A stretch of 64,000 bases of DNA from positions 19,488,501-19,552,500 of the forward strand of contig CM038908.1 of the NCBI GenBank assembly GCA_021904315.1, read 5' to 3'. The notes beneath the pieces are model-generated. The model worked only from the letters and a program-made list of their open reading frames with translations. It searched no databases and was not told the DNA's origin. This DNA is from Sphagnum magellanicum. Its lineage: Eukaryota; Streptophyta; Sphagnopsida; Sphagnales; Sphagnaceae. The position numbers and the translations under genes were made by a program. This document shows positions 19,200 to 32,877 of the stretch, piece after piece; within the stretch, counting starts at the first letter, position 1; every line of letters begins with the position of its first letter.

Positions 19200-21590
19200 T
19201 TTTAGGGAGTTTGCAAAGTTGCAATTTTTTCATTTTTTTCAAAATGGCTTGTTGCAAAAGAAAAAAAATTGTTGAACTTGGGAGGCACTTCATCTAATTA
19301 ATACTATCAACCTTAAAAATATGGGGACAATATAAAAATAGGGGACAAATGAATTTTAAGGTATGTTTGCATGTCATCCACTCATCCACTATTAACCATA
19401 TTCAATTTGGTGAAATGATGACAAAAAAATTTATACGTTCATCTCACTATTTTTCAACCCACTTTTTAAAAACCCACACTTAAAATGTAATTAGGTCATG
19501 AATTATGAGTTAAGGGATACAACTAGGCTCATGGATTAGTATTATTTCATCTATCATCACCCATTACATTCATCTACATTCATCAATTGTTTTCATCCAC
19601 ATTCATCCATATTGATTTTTCATTATTTGACCATGTACACATTTTACACATAATATAAAAGGATAAGGAAATATCACAAGTACATTCAAATGTTTTTGAA
19701 ATATATGTATATTTCTATGTCAATTACCACATGGATCTTTGAACAATTGTTGGGTATTTGATATAATGGATTTTTTTTTAAAAACAAACCACATAAATAG
19801 GACCATATAATCATATAAGAAAAATGGTTGGTGGATTACCAAAATCCACAATCTAGCATTGCTTAGTGCAAAACTCTCAAAACCTCTCACATATTAACCA
19901 ATTCAATGGTAGAAAGAAAGTAAAGAATCAAAGCAAACAAAGCCAAATGGTCATTTACATCCTTTGATTAATTTTATAGTACCAACAACAAGAACCACCT
20001 ACTCAAGCAACTACAACCTTCTATTACTTGGAAAGCTACATATTAGTTTAGTGGATGAAATAATTAATGTCACATCCCTTTACAACATTTGCACCCATGC
20101 CTTTTGGTTGAATATGGTACTTAATGCCATACTAAACAATTCCACACAATTTTCTCCAATTCCTATTTGAATCATCATGAAAACAACCAAAGCAAAATCA
20201 CATACACACACATATTCCCCACAATCTTCATCATCATTATGATTGTCCACCAATGTACAAAACCAAAACACAATGAGTGAAAAAAAGAACAAGATACATT
20301 CCTCTTCACCTTAAGCTAGGTGTTCCCCCTCCCTCCCTCCTACAATTGTGACAATAATCCTATATATCCAAACCTTAGCTTTAAACTAGCAGGTCACCTC
20401 ATACATCAGTGGAGGTAGTAGGTCTTACCAACTACCAAGAGTTCGATAATTACCATGTTCCCTTCTAAATGAACTTATTTAGGATCTAACGTATAATACA
20501 TTTGAAAAAAAAACCTTTGTCAATACAAAAGATATGGGTAGGGTACAAAATGGAATTAATAGGCAAATCAATTTATATAAATAATTTCATCTAACAAAAT
20601 TTTGTCATAAGAAATGCCTATCATTTTCTAATGGTTCAACTCACATTTTATCTTCTTGTAATAAATGATGAACTTCATTCCAACTTGATGTCAATTGGTG
20701 GATGAAAATATCAACCTTTGGATCACAAGACATCCATTTGGAGAAGATGAAATACAAATGTTTGCATGGGACATGTTTTCCCTTCTTTCCAATAGAAAAT
20801 GACAACATAAAAATCAAATCAAAACAAGTACAAAGAAGGTAACATCTCATTATGACATCATAAACACTAGGTCATGTAGCATGGATTTGACAGTTGAAAT
20901 TGTGTACATGCATCCAATCCCAGGTGGAGGAACATCAACGTGATGCAAAATCAATGCATCCATTAAGTTGGCCAATTCCCATTTACAATCATGAAGTTCA
21001 CATGGTTCACTATGTCAAATCAATTTCCCATCTTGTTTGGATGGGGCTTGCCTTGCCCATTTGGAGGCTTTCAATATTGATTGTCACCTTCAAAGAATTC
21101 CATGCTCCCAAAAAGTTCTTGAGGTGGGAATGAACGTTTTGGTAAACAAAAATCCATTTCCTCATTATTCAATTTCACTAGTTGTGAAATTTGTGCTTAT
21201 CATCACTAGCCATATATAGTGGGCAAGGATGGATGTTAGAGGACATATGCTTGGATTGCACCTTCCACACATCTACAGATGTCATTTGCACAAAATCAAA
21301 ACTTACAATCTTGTGATTCCACATGAACTATAAATTGGAATAGACCTTAGTATGTTAGAGTTGGAGTTTCATTCATCCTATTTGCAATGAGTGCCTTGCA
21401 CTTCCCAAAAAGTACACAAATTATAGTACATTTCACCCTAGATCCTAGTTTTGTGTGTTCAATATGCGATTTCATTTAAATGTTATTTATTTCCAAAACC
21501 TCTTGTGATTTAGACAATTTACAAACATGCCATCCATTCCTCAAAGCTAAACAATGTCTAGTTTAAATCCCATGTTTGTAATGGACTTGC
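19200..21590. other. AT-rich spacer, no gene seen
   Basis: Frames are short, mostly lack ATG starts and have no family features. A 'cctccctccctcc' run lies near 20330. I see no transposon ends. Confidence 0.45.
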
Positions 21591-21599
21591 ATTGAAAAA

Positions 21600-22420
21600 A
21601 TGTCAATGGAAGCACAACATATTTTGAAGAAATACAAGGGCGCATTGGTGGACAATGTCAAACTAAAGAAAAATTATCTTTATCACAACAATGTGAACCT
21701 CCAATAGGCCCTAGTGGAGTTCCAAATTTGCACATGTGCATGTCCCAAACCTTTCTTGTCCTTCAAGCCCCACCATTTTACTCTTTTGAATGAAGAAGAT
21801 GATGTAAGGTGATTGAAGACCTATACAATCTTATGTGAATCTCCTTATTGACTTGTTGATTATAAACATAGCTCATTGTTGTTTGGATCATGCCCTTTAC
21901 TTCTTCTCATGAGGTGATCCCTATACTTCGATTGTTGGACAAATGCTTGAATGAAGTCATCATTGTCACATGATAAAAATCAATAATTTTTTTGTTAAAT
22001 TGCATCAACCATTAATAAATGCATACAATGAATTCCACATCTTTGGATTACATGTCGCAAATTGCAATGGTCAAAATTCGATAATATAAAGGATCACAAA
22101 CATAACAACCCATGGTTGTTCAATGTTGCACATGTTTACAGTGGTCAAACATCAACCATTTTCCTTCCAAATCCCCTCTTGGTTGCATATGCTTCACAAT
22201 ATCAATGCCATTAATAGGACCATGTGTGGACATCTTGAATAAAAAACTTTTAAGACTACCTTGCCCATGGAAAATGTTATATTGGATGTAATTGTAAAGA
22301 CATCACCTCTTGAGTTCCAAGGTTTGATCAATGGAGCCTTTGCTTTCATTACCAAATCTTAGATTGTTCATTTTGGTTTCGAATGTTTGGAAATCTCAAA
22401 GGGGAGAACTCTTCCTACAA
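21600..22420 (-). pseudogene. Decayed coding remnant of an uncharacterised repetitive plant family
   Basis: On the minus strand near 22050-22200 a short stretch reads KWLMFDHCKHVQH followed, past a break, by 'YYRILTIAICDM'. Upstream pieces such as 'VVLKVFYSRCPHMV' lie near 22210-22290. From memory this order resembles an uncharacterised, multi-copy, transposase-like protein of non-flowering plants. I cannot verify this. The remnant is heavily broken, has no start and is clearly not functional. Confidence 0.35.
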
Positions 22421-22599
22421 CAAATCAAATTCCTCTCGATGCAACTTGGGTTATGATCCATCCCATCCAATAATCTTAGATGTAATAAATACCTTATTAC
22501 TAGTCAACATGGCAATGGCTAAAAGGGTGATAGTGGGTGTCTTATCATATTCTTGCCTCTTATTAAATCATGTGCCATTTCTTTGTTCTTTCTAGAAGG

Positions 22600-24250
22600 G
22601 CCTCTAACAATTGGATTGTTAAGGGGCAAAAATCCTTAAACTAGTTTGTGCCATAGGCATTTTAATAAATAATTAGTTACTAGTGGTAAGCTTACCATCT
22701 TTTACCAAAGGGATGAAGCTAATGGGATTAATTAGTTCATATTTATGAGTGTTTGGTTGTACTCCACCCAATCACCTAGGAGATTCATAAGAAGGATTAA
22801 GATAAAAACCTATGTTTATAAAATCAATATGGGCCTGGTGTGGTTTTGTGGATAATGATGATAAGAGGAGGACTTGGGGGGATTCTATTAATCCATTTGA
22901 TGTGGTTGTAGTTTTTTTGGGGTGATAAAGCTCATTTTTGGAGAGGTGTTGTATGTGTAACATAAAAAAAAGGAGAGGAGTTTGGAATTGTATTATACTT
23001 GTGTTATTTCAATGGAAAATGGGTGAAGGATCTTAATGTGTTTTGTATGAGTTTATTGCATTAGGATATGAGGGTAGATAATATATTTTAATTAAATTTA
23101 CATAATCTTTTGTTACATTTTTTATAATAGTTATGCATTTCTTTTATAAAAGTAGTAAGAATGTATGTTTGGTTTTAGCCTTTGGAGCAAGAAGTCTCTT
23201 GTTGCCATAGGAGGGTAGCAATTAGGCAATAGTCCCAAAGGATGTGCAATGTTGGGAAGGCTTGCCATGGGATTATAGATGATAGATAGCACCACCAAAA
23301 GATCTACATGCGAATGAAGGTTAGACATGAACTATGGAAGGCCTGCAAACCCACTGGACACCCTTCTAATGTAGTAAAAGTACTATAGAGATATGAAAAG
23401 TAGTTACTTCCTAGTCCCTTTTATCTTGCTTGCTTTCTTTCTATACTTCCTTCTTTTTACACTATTGGAATGGCCTATAGTTAGGATGGTAAGTCTGTCC
23501 CTAAATGATAGACCCTACCCTTTTTTTTTCTCTTTGCATGAACTCGTTAATTATTTGAATAATCGTAGTAAACTTAGTAAATGATAATAATTCTTATTAG
23601 GAATAAAAAGAAGTTGAACTTGTTCCCTCGGCATTGCCTTCCTGAAGATGGTAATGTTCAAAGACCACATTTCACCCCTTTACATGGATGTTCATGGGTC
23701 CCAAGGTGGATGCAAGCTCGTGTCATGGTTTTGGAATGATGTAATGTAGTACATTCTAACCAAGCACCTTGCAATGCAAATTGGTGAAAACTTATAATGT
23801 CTACACATAAAGGTTGTACAAATTAACAATTGTTCTCCTTTTTCCAATGCATTTTCCTTCCCAATAAATTTCATTGCATACATTATTCTTCATGTAATAG
23901 TCACATTATAAATTTTGGCAAGAGACATGGCCAACACATAATGAATGTTTAAATGGCAAACCATCACCATTCTTGATATTTATAATCTTTAATTTACACC
24001 AAGGATGATTGTCGTATCTCGTATCCATGCCTTGCATTAGACTTGCCATGCCCCTAACTTATTTTGTTGGTGGTAACTCAAACATGACCTCTCTGTCAAA
24101 CTTAGAAGGTAGATATTACATTATCTTCTTGAAAATGGCATCATAGTTGAAATGTTGTAATTTGTTTTTTAGAACATCTATAAATACCAACCTTTTCAAA
24201 CATCCAATGATGTTTACACTAATCCAAGGTGCAATTCACTGGCTTAAATC
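22600..24250. other. Spacer, no gene seen
   Basis: No frame with recognisable content and no element boundaries were found. GC content is slightly higher than in the AT-rich arrays to the right. Confidence 0.4.
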
Positions 24251-24299
24251 ACTATGGGACCTTAAAATTGAAATAGATTATGTTAAGGGTAAGACTATA

Positions 24300-26436
24300 C
24301 TATAATAATCAAGCAAATAGGGATGTATGAGGATAAGGAAAAGGTGTTATGATGTCTATTCTTAAACAAGCTGGACAAAGTTAGTTCAGTAGAAACAGGG
24401 TATGTGAGATTAAGATTGTTGAAGTGGAATTCAAATTAATTTAAGGCGGGAAAATTGAGGATTAGAAGAGGCTTTAGAAATCTCTAAAGAAGTTTTTTTC
24501 TAACTGTTTTGTTTCTTTTTGGGAACATAGAGTAGAAAGAAAACATAGTAGTAGTTTTGAGGGATAAAATAGTTTTGATGATGAACACAAAGTTGTTAAA
24601 CTATTTTCCTTTTATTTTTATTTTTCTATATTTTTCCATGATCTATTGTTTTTCTTTTATATCAATATGAAAAGTAAAATTGTGACAAAATTATGATATA
24701 TTCATAATTGTGTAGATACTTTGGTTGTGGAAAAATGTTGTGGAAAACCATTTTGGATTATGTAGGGATTTTAAGTATAGAGTTTATGACTAAAATTCAA
24801 TTTATTGCAAAATCAAAAAATAAAATTAAAATAGTGTTAGAATATTAGGATTTACCATTTGGCGACCATCCCTATAATGAATTTGGAGTTAGAATTTTGG
24901 GTTGAATGAATTGCTTTGGTGTTATTGTTTAACAACAAGTAAAGAAAGGTTATTATGCAAATTTTATGTTATTATCTTAATTATAAACTCATAATTGGTA
25001 AGGAGAAATTGTTAGGAATTAGATATGAGTAAACAAATGTTGTAAATATTGAAATTTGTGGCAATGTTTTTTTCTAAAGAAGAGTGGTAAAATGGCAACA
25101 AACATAAATTGAGTAGTGACTTGAAGTTTGCAGAAACAATTAATTCAAGTAGCCATGTAACATAATTTCTTAAGAATGTAATAGAGGAAGTATTATAGTT
25201 TGCAAATGATGCAACATAGTTTCATACTCCAAATATACATATATAATATGCCAAAAATACCTAGGACTGAGGAATGGCTTGCAAGGTACAAGACGTCATT
25301 TGTGGAAGTTATGGAACCTCGAGAAGCATTCACTAGCAAAGTGATGAGGCAACCCAATGTTGGAACAAGGCTGCCAATGAAGGCAAAACCTTTGCATGTT
25401 GAACAAAAGGAATGGGGAGATAGTGCAATCAAGGTTACCTTTATAAATCTACAAGGAAGGGAATAAGAAAGAATAAAAATGAGTTTGTCAACCCAAAGAC
25501 ACATATGGTAATCTATACATATCCAAGGAGATACTACATATGCATCAAAAAGTACAAGGTATGGAGACAAGATTCATAAACAGAGCCTTTGCTTGGCAAT
25601 TTACTTCACCCTAATACCATCACAATCATGAAGAATGGGATGAAAACTTTGACAATGATGAAGTTGAACAAATATTTCCACAATATGTTGAAATTGTACA
25701 ATAGATTGAGGATCTAGAATAACATGTTTTTGTAATTGAAAGAGTGTACCAAACTAAAATGGAAAATAAAATATAATATAATATACCACCAATGATGGCG
25801 GTTAATACTGAAATACGACAGGCGGACAATGTTCATGTAATGCAAACCAGTGAATCCAAAATCAAACACATCTGTCAACCCATATTACTACCAGAAGAAT
25901 AAGTTTGGAGTAAATTTAGTCAAAAAATAGATCAACACTATAGAATTTAGAAAATGTTCATAATATGTAGGCCATTTTGTATAACATGGTAACGATAACA
26001 CAACTATAGAACTACAAAAATCTATGTAACATTTCTGAGAAGGGTGATGCACAAAGGACACCTTCTAAGGGCAGAATACCCTGAATCATTAAAACATGCC
26101 ATTCTGCACCAAAGAGAGTTAGGATGATTACCAATCATCCTATTCAGAATAATGCAAGATTTGTAACTTTTAAAAGAATAAAATTTGTGCTTAGATTAAG
26201 AAACAAAACACTACTATATACCACAATGTTTAAAAACAATGGCATACAAATACAGTTACGAAGAAAGATCCATACCCTTTACTTTTCACAAATGAAGTTA
26301 TGAATATAGTTGCAAGGCATGATGCTTATTCCTTTTTAGATGGATACTTTAGATATCACCAAATCTCCATAGCACTAGAGGATAGATGCAAAATAGCCTT
26401 CGTAACAAATTGGGGAGCTTTTACTTGGGTAGTAAT
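24300..26436 (+). mobile_element. Ty3/gypsy LTR retrotransposon fossil, truncated by a CACTA end
   Basis: An LTR-like stretch ends ...TACCA at 24857. Two bases later comes a primer-binding-site-like TGGCGACCAT (24860-24869). The same arrangement occurs in the minus-strand element at 42849-42861. A pyrimidine-rich stretch near 24600-24660 with 'ttttatatcaatatg' looks like the LTR polyadenylation region. The downstream part is decayed, and reverse transcriptase similarity of the gypsy type ('SFLDGYFRYHQISIA', 'AFVTNWGAF') lies at about 26240-26432. The element stops where a CACTA-type end begins at 26437. It is old and carries many breaks. Integrase, RNase H and the 3' LTR were not found. Confidence 0.7.
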
Positions 26437-26630
26437 CACTAATAGAAATCATGTCGTTTGTAACTAATCACAATGCAACTAACATGCAACTGGTTGTTGT
26501 TTGCAACTATATCGATCATGTTTGCAACTACAAATTTGGTACTGTATAATTTTTGGACTATATGGTTATGTGTGCAACTAACATGCTACTAAATGTGCGC
26601 AACATGGACATGTGTAATAAAAATAATGGC
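26437..26630 (+). mobile_element. CACTA-family end fragment (copy F)
   Basis: It begins CACTAATAGAAATC, the same 14 bases as the reverse complement of the right end of the complete copy at 36501-39321. It then has repeated 'tttgcaacta'/'aacatgcaacta' words typical of the family's subterminal region. It cuts the reverse transcriptase region of a gypsy fossil immediately after 'gtagtaat'. The opposite end was not found, so it is truncated or merges into the AT-rich array that follows. Confidence 0.6.
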
Positions 26631-26639
26631 CTAAATTAA

Positions 26640-27480
26640 TACATATTTAAATTAATATACTTAATATGTCTACATAGGCTAAACCCAAGTTAACTAAAGC
26701 TAACCTAAACTAACCATGACTAAATTAATTAAAAAATAATATTGTCCATGGCTAAACTAATTAGGACATTAAATTGACCATGGTTAAACTAACATAGGCT
26801 AAATTAAGCTAGGTTAAACTAATTATGACTTAATTAAATTAAGATAAATTAAATTAGGTTCAACTAACCATGGTTAAATTAAGCTAGGCTAAACTAATTA
26901 TGGCTAAACAAAATTTAGTTAAATTGAATTAGGCTAGACTAACCATAGCTAGATTAAGTTAGGTTAAACTAATTATGGCTAAACTAAATTAAGCTAAATT
27001 AAATAAGGTTAAATTAACGATGGCTAAATTTAATTTAATTATGTTAGAATAACCATAACTAAATTAAGTAAAGTTAAACTAATAATGGTTAAACTAAATG
27101 AAGTTAAATTAAATTAGGCTAAACTAATTATGGTTAAACTAAATTAAATTAGAATAAATTAAGCTAAATTAACTGTTATTAGATTAAGTTATGTTAAATT
27201 AATTATGGTTAAATTAAATTAAATTAAACTAAATTAAACTAAAACTAACTATGGCTAAATAAAGTTAGGATTAAACTAATTATGGCTAAATTAAATTAAA
27301 TTAAAAATAACCATGGTTAAATTAAATTAGGTTACACTAATTATGGCTAAATTAAATTAAGCTACACTAATCATGGCTAAATTAAGTTAGATCAAATTAA
27401 TCATGGCTAAACTAAGTTAAGCTAAACTTATTATGGCTAAGATAAATTAATTATGGTTAAAATAAATTGGCCTAAAACTA
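26640..27480. repeat. AT-rich short-period array (ctaaactaattatggctaaa type)
   Basis: Words such as 'taattatggctaaa', 'ctaaattaaattaagct' and 'ccatggttaaa' recur throughout with drift. It is a degenerate satellite-like array with no coding content. Confidence 0.7.
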
Positions 27481-28740
27481 ACCATGGTTAAAAATATGTA
27501 TTGCAACTTTTCAAAATTTGTTTGTCAAATATATTCTAATTTTAATTCTAATTTTTAAATATAATAATATTATTATTCTAATATTATTAATCATATTAAT
27601 ATACCTATGGCTAGTAGGATACACTAGTTAACTTATAAATATTCTAACCTAGGTTAATTACATAGGTATTAACCTAAATTAAGTATTAATATTATAATAT
27701 TAAAAATTATCATAACTATTAATTAAACATTTATTATAGTTATAATGATTATTAATAGTATTTACACACATATATATAATAAGTATTATATATTTCAATT
27801 TTATTATTTATGTTAAAATACTTATGTTAAATAGGCTACACTAGTTAACCTACAAATACCTGAACATTTTTAACTATTACTAGTTTAAGCTAAATAATAA
27901 TATTAAAATATTTTTTCATTATAAGTAATCATAATTATTTTAAAATCCTACAATCGTCTTTGAAGTGCAAAGGAAAAGGAGTAATGAAAATCGACAAGAA
28001 GAAAAATAAGAAAAATAAGCTTTCCAAGTTACAAAACATTTCTTTTTCTTTTTCTTCTCTTTGGACCACTCCTACTTTCAAACCTCATAACTTCCTTATT
28101 TCTTATTCATTTTAAATGATTTAAAGTGTTGTAGGAACGCCACCTAAAGTTCTAGTAAGCATTTTAATTTCAACATAGCAACATTCAATGAACTTTTTGG
28201 ATGTTTAAAAACCGGCCTTTAAATGTTCAATGGTTTGTTTTTTTGAATTCTTGACCCCCTTTACTTTGGGGGACCATAACTTTCTCATTTCTAATCTGTT
28301 TTTTACGATTCTTAGTGTGTTAAATGCACCAAGAAGAAGGCATCAAGTTTTGTGGACATTAGAAGCAATGGAGCCCTCCCTGGGCTAGTCTACCTTAATA
28401 AAGTAATTGCATTTAATTTGCAACTAAGTTGGTTCATAATCCTAGGTCACATCATCATGATTCAAAACCAATAAGAATTCAAAACACTACTATAAAATGT
28501 GGGTGCAGTTCACTAGTCCCTATTCACTAAACCAATGAATTCACTCAAAATCCAATGAAATCATTTGGCATGTAGGGATACCTTTTGTTGTAATGAAATT
28601 TAAAACTATAATGCTCCATTAGCAGTCCTTGTCCTGGATACCATGTTCATCCAAATCATGTAATCATCCTACCCCTTTAACATTATCCCTTTTATACTTT
28701 CAATTCCATCCTTGAAATTCTTGGAAAATGACCTAAAATG
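27481..28740. other. AT-rich spacer; the 3' LTR of the next element was not identified
   Basis: A 3' LTR of the minus-strand gypsy element would be expected somewhere here, but I see no clear match to the stretch right of 42861. No gene is visible. Confidence 0.35.
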
Positions 28741-28749
28741 AAATGCAAG

Positions 28750-31700
28750 TATTTCATATCCTTCTAAACACTTGTCTCCTCTACGATAATTTTTGTAGTT
28801 TCAACTTGTACAACAACCAATGGTCCTATACCCACTTCTAGCTTTGCAATTCTAACATGTATCTCCGTATCTGTAGTTCTGACCTCCTCTTCCACTAACT
28901 CAATTTGTGGTTCTATTTCCAAAAGTTGTATCTTAGGTACTTCTTCTTCTATTGTTAGAATAGTCTCCACATGTTCTTGTTCTTGAATTTTTTGTGGTTA
29001 TTTTTCTTCTTGACCCCCTCTTCTGAGGTCATGTGGTTTCTCTATTTATATCTCCTCCTCATGAGCTACTCCACTTTTGAGGTCTTGTGTTCCTCAATTT
29101 ACATTTCCTCCTCCTAAGTTGTTCCACTTAGCCTTGTTTTAGTCTCCTCCTCCTGGCTCAATACTTCTGTACTTGTTGGACTACCACATATAAAATCTAA
29201 AAAATTCTTTTGATAAGCCTCCAACTTGTACCTCATTTTTTTTATCAGCTTTATGTTGAGCTAGATTCTTCTCCGACTCTTTTATAAAATATTCCTTTGC
29301 AACCTACCACTATTCCTCAGATTTTGTCTTAGAATTCATCTTGTTATTCATCCTTATCAAGGTATAGTATTACAACATCTGTTCATAATCCTCTAATCTT
29401 TTCTTGACACCAGTTGGGTTCAGATTATTCCTTTGTTCCTATGTCATTTCCAACTATGCTTACAAGTGCTATAAATTCCTCTAATACTCCTTCTGTTCCT
29501 CCAACAATTTATATTTATCTACCTTTGATGTATTTTTTCTAAGTTCTTTAGATTGCAACAAAGATACATTATTTAGATTTACTAATTCTAAATTTGTCAA
29601 AACATTCTCCTTTTCCTTCTTCTCTTAGTATGTGCTTTCACGTGACTACCCAAAGTTTCTTATTGTTACATATGAAGAAACAATGCCTTTGTCCACTTCC
29701 TTTTTGTGATTTCCTAAATTTTAAACTTCTCACCTTAAATCTTGTGGTTTTTCATCTTATGATTTCAGCCGTGTTGTGCTACCCTTGACCTCCTCATTCT
29801 CATCCTATAGTTTTTAATGAACACTTTAATTTTCTGCTTAACCTCTACCCTATTTTTCCTCTAGATTTCCACATTATGCTTATACCCCTTTTGGAAGTCT
29901 TTTTTTAATCCAATTCCTCCTGTAATATTGCCTTCTCCTTCTCCCTTGTAACCAATTTGTTCTTTAGATTGTTCACCTCCAAAATCAAATTCCCCGTATT
30001 TAAATTCACAATTGCCATAGTCTGAAATAATTTAGCTACCTTATTTACTTACATTACTTTTGCAACTACCTCCTCCACAAACTTCGATGTACTTATCTAT
30101 GTCATAGGATTTTTGGATCCTTTTGCAAATGATCTCATCTCCTGCACCATTCTACTCCCCAACTCAAATTCAAATGAAAATCCTTTTGTGGATTATGGTT
30201 TACTAATTGATACTTGTAATTCTAATGGTCTAAACGCTTCAAAAGAAAGCTTTGGTTCCACTCCCTCCGTCTATAGTCCAATAGCATGTAAACCTTCTTG
30301 TGCCTATTGTCGTTGTTGCTACAAATGCTATTGTAAATGTTGAAAATTGTGGATTTGTAATGGTCTCCATCCAATCTTCATATACATCTCCATCAAAATG
30401 CAGATGCTCTTCACCCTCTAGTAACCTTATGTCATGTTCCCTTTTAACTTCTTGACTTTGCTCCTTCAGTTGTCTCTCTTATGGAATTGTTATTTGTGGT
30501 ACCTCTTGCCTCTACTTCCTCGGCTATCTCTCATGTGGAGATGTCATTTGTGGTACTTCTATCATTTGTCTGGTTGCTTCTACAACTATTCTCATTGCCT
30601 ATACCACTGTTGGCATTATAGATGGTTCCACTCTACTCCTCATCATTTTCTGTGCCCTTACATTTGTGCTCTCCTATTCCCTCTTCATTCCTGAGCTTGA
30701 GGCTCCTCCTTCCTCAACTTTGTTCTTCCTCTTAAGAGCATTTTTTGGAGAGTTTACTACAACATTCTTTTTGTTTTCTAATGTTGTTTTCATCTCTTCC
30801 CTAGTTATTTTAACCTTGACTAATGGTTTCTATGGATTCTCCTTTTGATGCACAAACAGATACTGAAAGATTTTTGCCAATACCAAAGCAGATTAATAAG
30901 TATTTTTCTTATCCCCCTTATTCTCCTTAACATACTTATACCACCGATCCAACTCACTACACAAACTATTGAATATAATCTATGCCCAATCTACCTTCTA
31001 CCCCTTCTCTATTTTCACTAATGTAATAACATTCTTATTATTAAAATACTATACCTTCTCCCTTTGATAAATGACAAATATAATGGTAAGATATTTGATA
31101 AAGTATGGTAGACCCAGACTTTTTGCATTCCATTGATCTGCAGAAGAATTTGCATGTGTAAGCTTACAACTCTATAATGCCTAAATTACTAGTGACAACT
31201 AACCTACCCTTTCGGTTTTTTTTTCATACCCTTTTACACACACTCCAAAGACATTTACAATTAATTATTTGCTAATTACATACACCTTATCCTTATGCCC
31301 AAAGTAGATATTTACGCCCTTGATCAAGAATGTGTTTACATTGAGCATTAGTGCTTGCCAATCCATCAGAAACAAAGGAACAAACCTTGCTTTAGAAGCC
31401 CAGTCTTCGTCCTCAATAATTTCCTTTTAATTCTCCATTTGTTCAACATGCTTATCATAGTTTTCTCTCATTTGCGTCCACACAAATCGCTTAAGATTTG
31501 GAATTTTAATACCTTTATCCAAAAGTGTAGCTTTGTCCAAAATCGTTCGTCTTTTCTTCACTATAGTTTCCGATTCATGCCTTTCCATCTCCATCACCCT
31601 TCGTTGTGCTTCTACCATCACCTGCATTTCTATGGTTTGTTGTACTTCCACCTACACTTTTATGGATGTCTGTACTTTCGCCTCAACAACATTATCCTCC

Positions 31701-32870
31701 CCTACGTCCTTCTACATTGCTTGTGCTTCCACAAAATGCTACTCCATAGCTTCATTTTCCTCCAATTCTTCAATAAACACCGGATTTATTGATGTAGCTC
31801 TTGGTCTTGTCTGCTCTCTTGCACACCAACTTTTTCGACTTCTATGCAAAAACTCAACTATAGATGTTCCAATTCTATATATATCATGAATTATCATTTA
31901 CGCAAATTGCATCTTCTTATTGTACATTTTTCCTTTTGCACATTCTGAAAATGATGATGGAAACGACAACAACCTCATAGCCAATGACAACATATTCAAC
32001 ATGCTTGCTCTCTCTACTCTTTTCAAACTATATTTCTACTTATGTTCTTTTCAACAATTTTGTTTCCTCTTCTTGCTTTTGTTTGTGTTCACTCTTCTGT
32101 GTTTTCTTTTTCCTTTGTTATTATCTGTAGTTTCTCAATTACACTCTCTACATTCATGTTGTTGTGAACTCCAGAACTTTAAACGCACTCATAATTTCCA
32201 ACAACAAACGTAAATTACTTTTGACAATTACTTTGTTTTTTTTCATCCTTGAACTTCCCACTCATCACATTCATTTTTTTACCTACCTGTCATTTTTTAA
32301 TTAATGCATGATCCTTGAAATTAATATGGCCCATCACTTCAAGTTTATGTGTCCCTTACATAGCCATATGGAAGCATTTCATGTCATCATTATGAATGAA
32401 CGTTGCAAATTTCATCTTCCGATTACTCCACATTCGTAATCTCCCTACATTAGTTGTATTAACTCCACCTTGTTCACCTTGTACACCTTTTGCTGACTGC
32501 ACCCATTTATCTATTAACTGTGTCAATTCATCTACTGACTACGACAATACATATGTTGATTATATCGATTTTTCTATTGACTATGCCAACAAATATGATG
32601 ATTGTGCGAATACACTTGATAACTAGGCAAATATTGTTGCGGATTTAGCCGATATCCATGATAAATCATCTTTAAATCTCTGCATCCCAAATTGTTCACT
32701 TTTGTAGTTATTACTCATAGATTTGTTAATCATCTGTAGATTGAAAGTCAATATTGTGTTGACTATAGGATCTTCCATATATTTTTCTTCTATATTCTAC
32801 ATCTATCGTTTCTGTATTTCATAGTTTTCATTTTCCTCTTTCGTATTGGAATTCTTTGCCTGAACTCCAC
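28750..32870 (-). other. Extra purine-rich region 3' of integrase in the gypsy fossil
   Basis: For about 4 kb the minus strand is strongly purine-rich and gives Glu-, Lys- and Arg-rich readings in pieces, for example a very acidic, Val/Ile/Glu-rich stretch at 28764-28970 and a charged, possibly coiled-coil stretch at 31427-31651. Some plant gypsy lineages are known to carry an additional region after integrase. I do not recognise this one. It could also be part of a second element in the same orientation. Confidence 0.5.
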
Positions 32871-32877
32871 CTACATT

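Noticed and set aside
30113-32626. Series of plus-strand frames rich in Cys, Leu, Phe and Ser
   Set aside because: They are the complements of a purine-rich coding-like minus strand in the gypsy fossil. Composition explains them.
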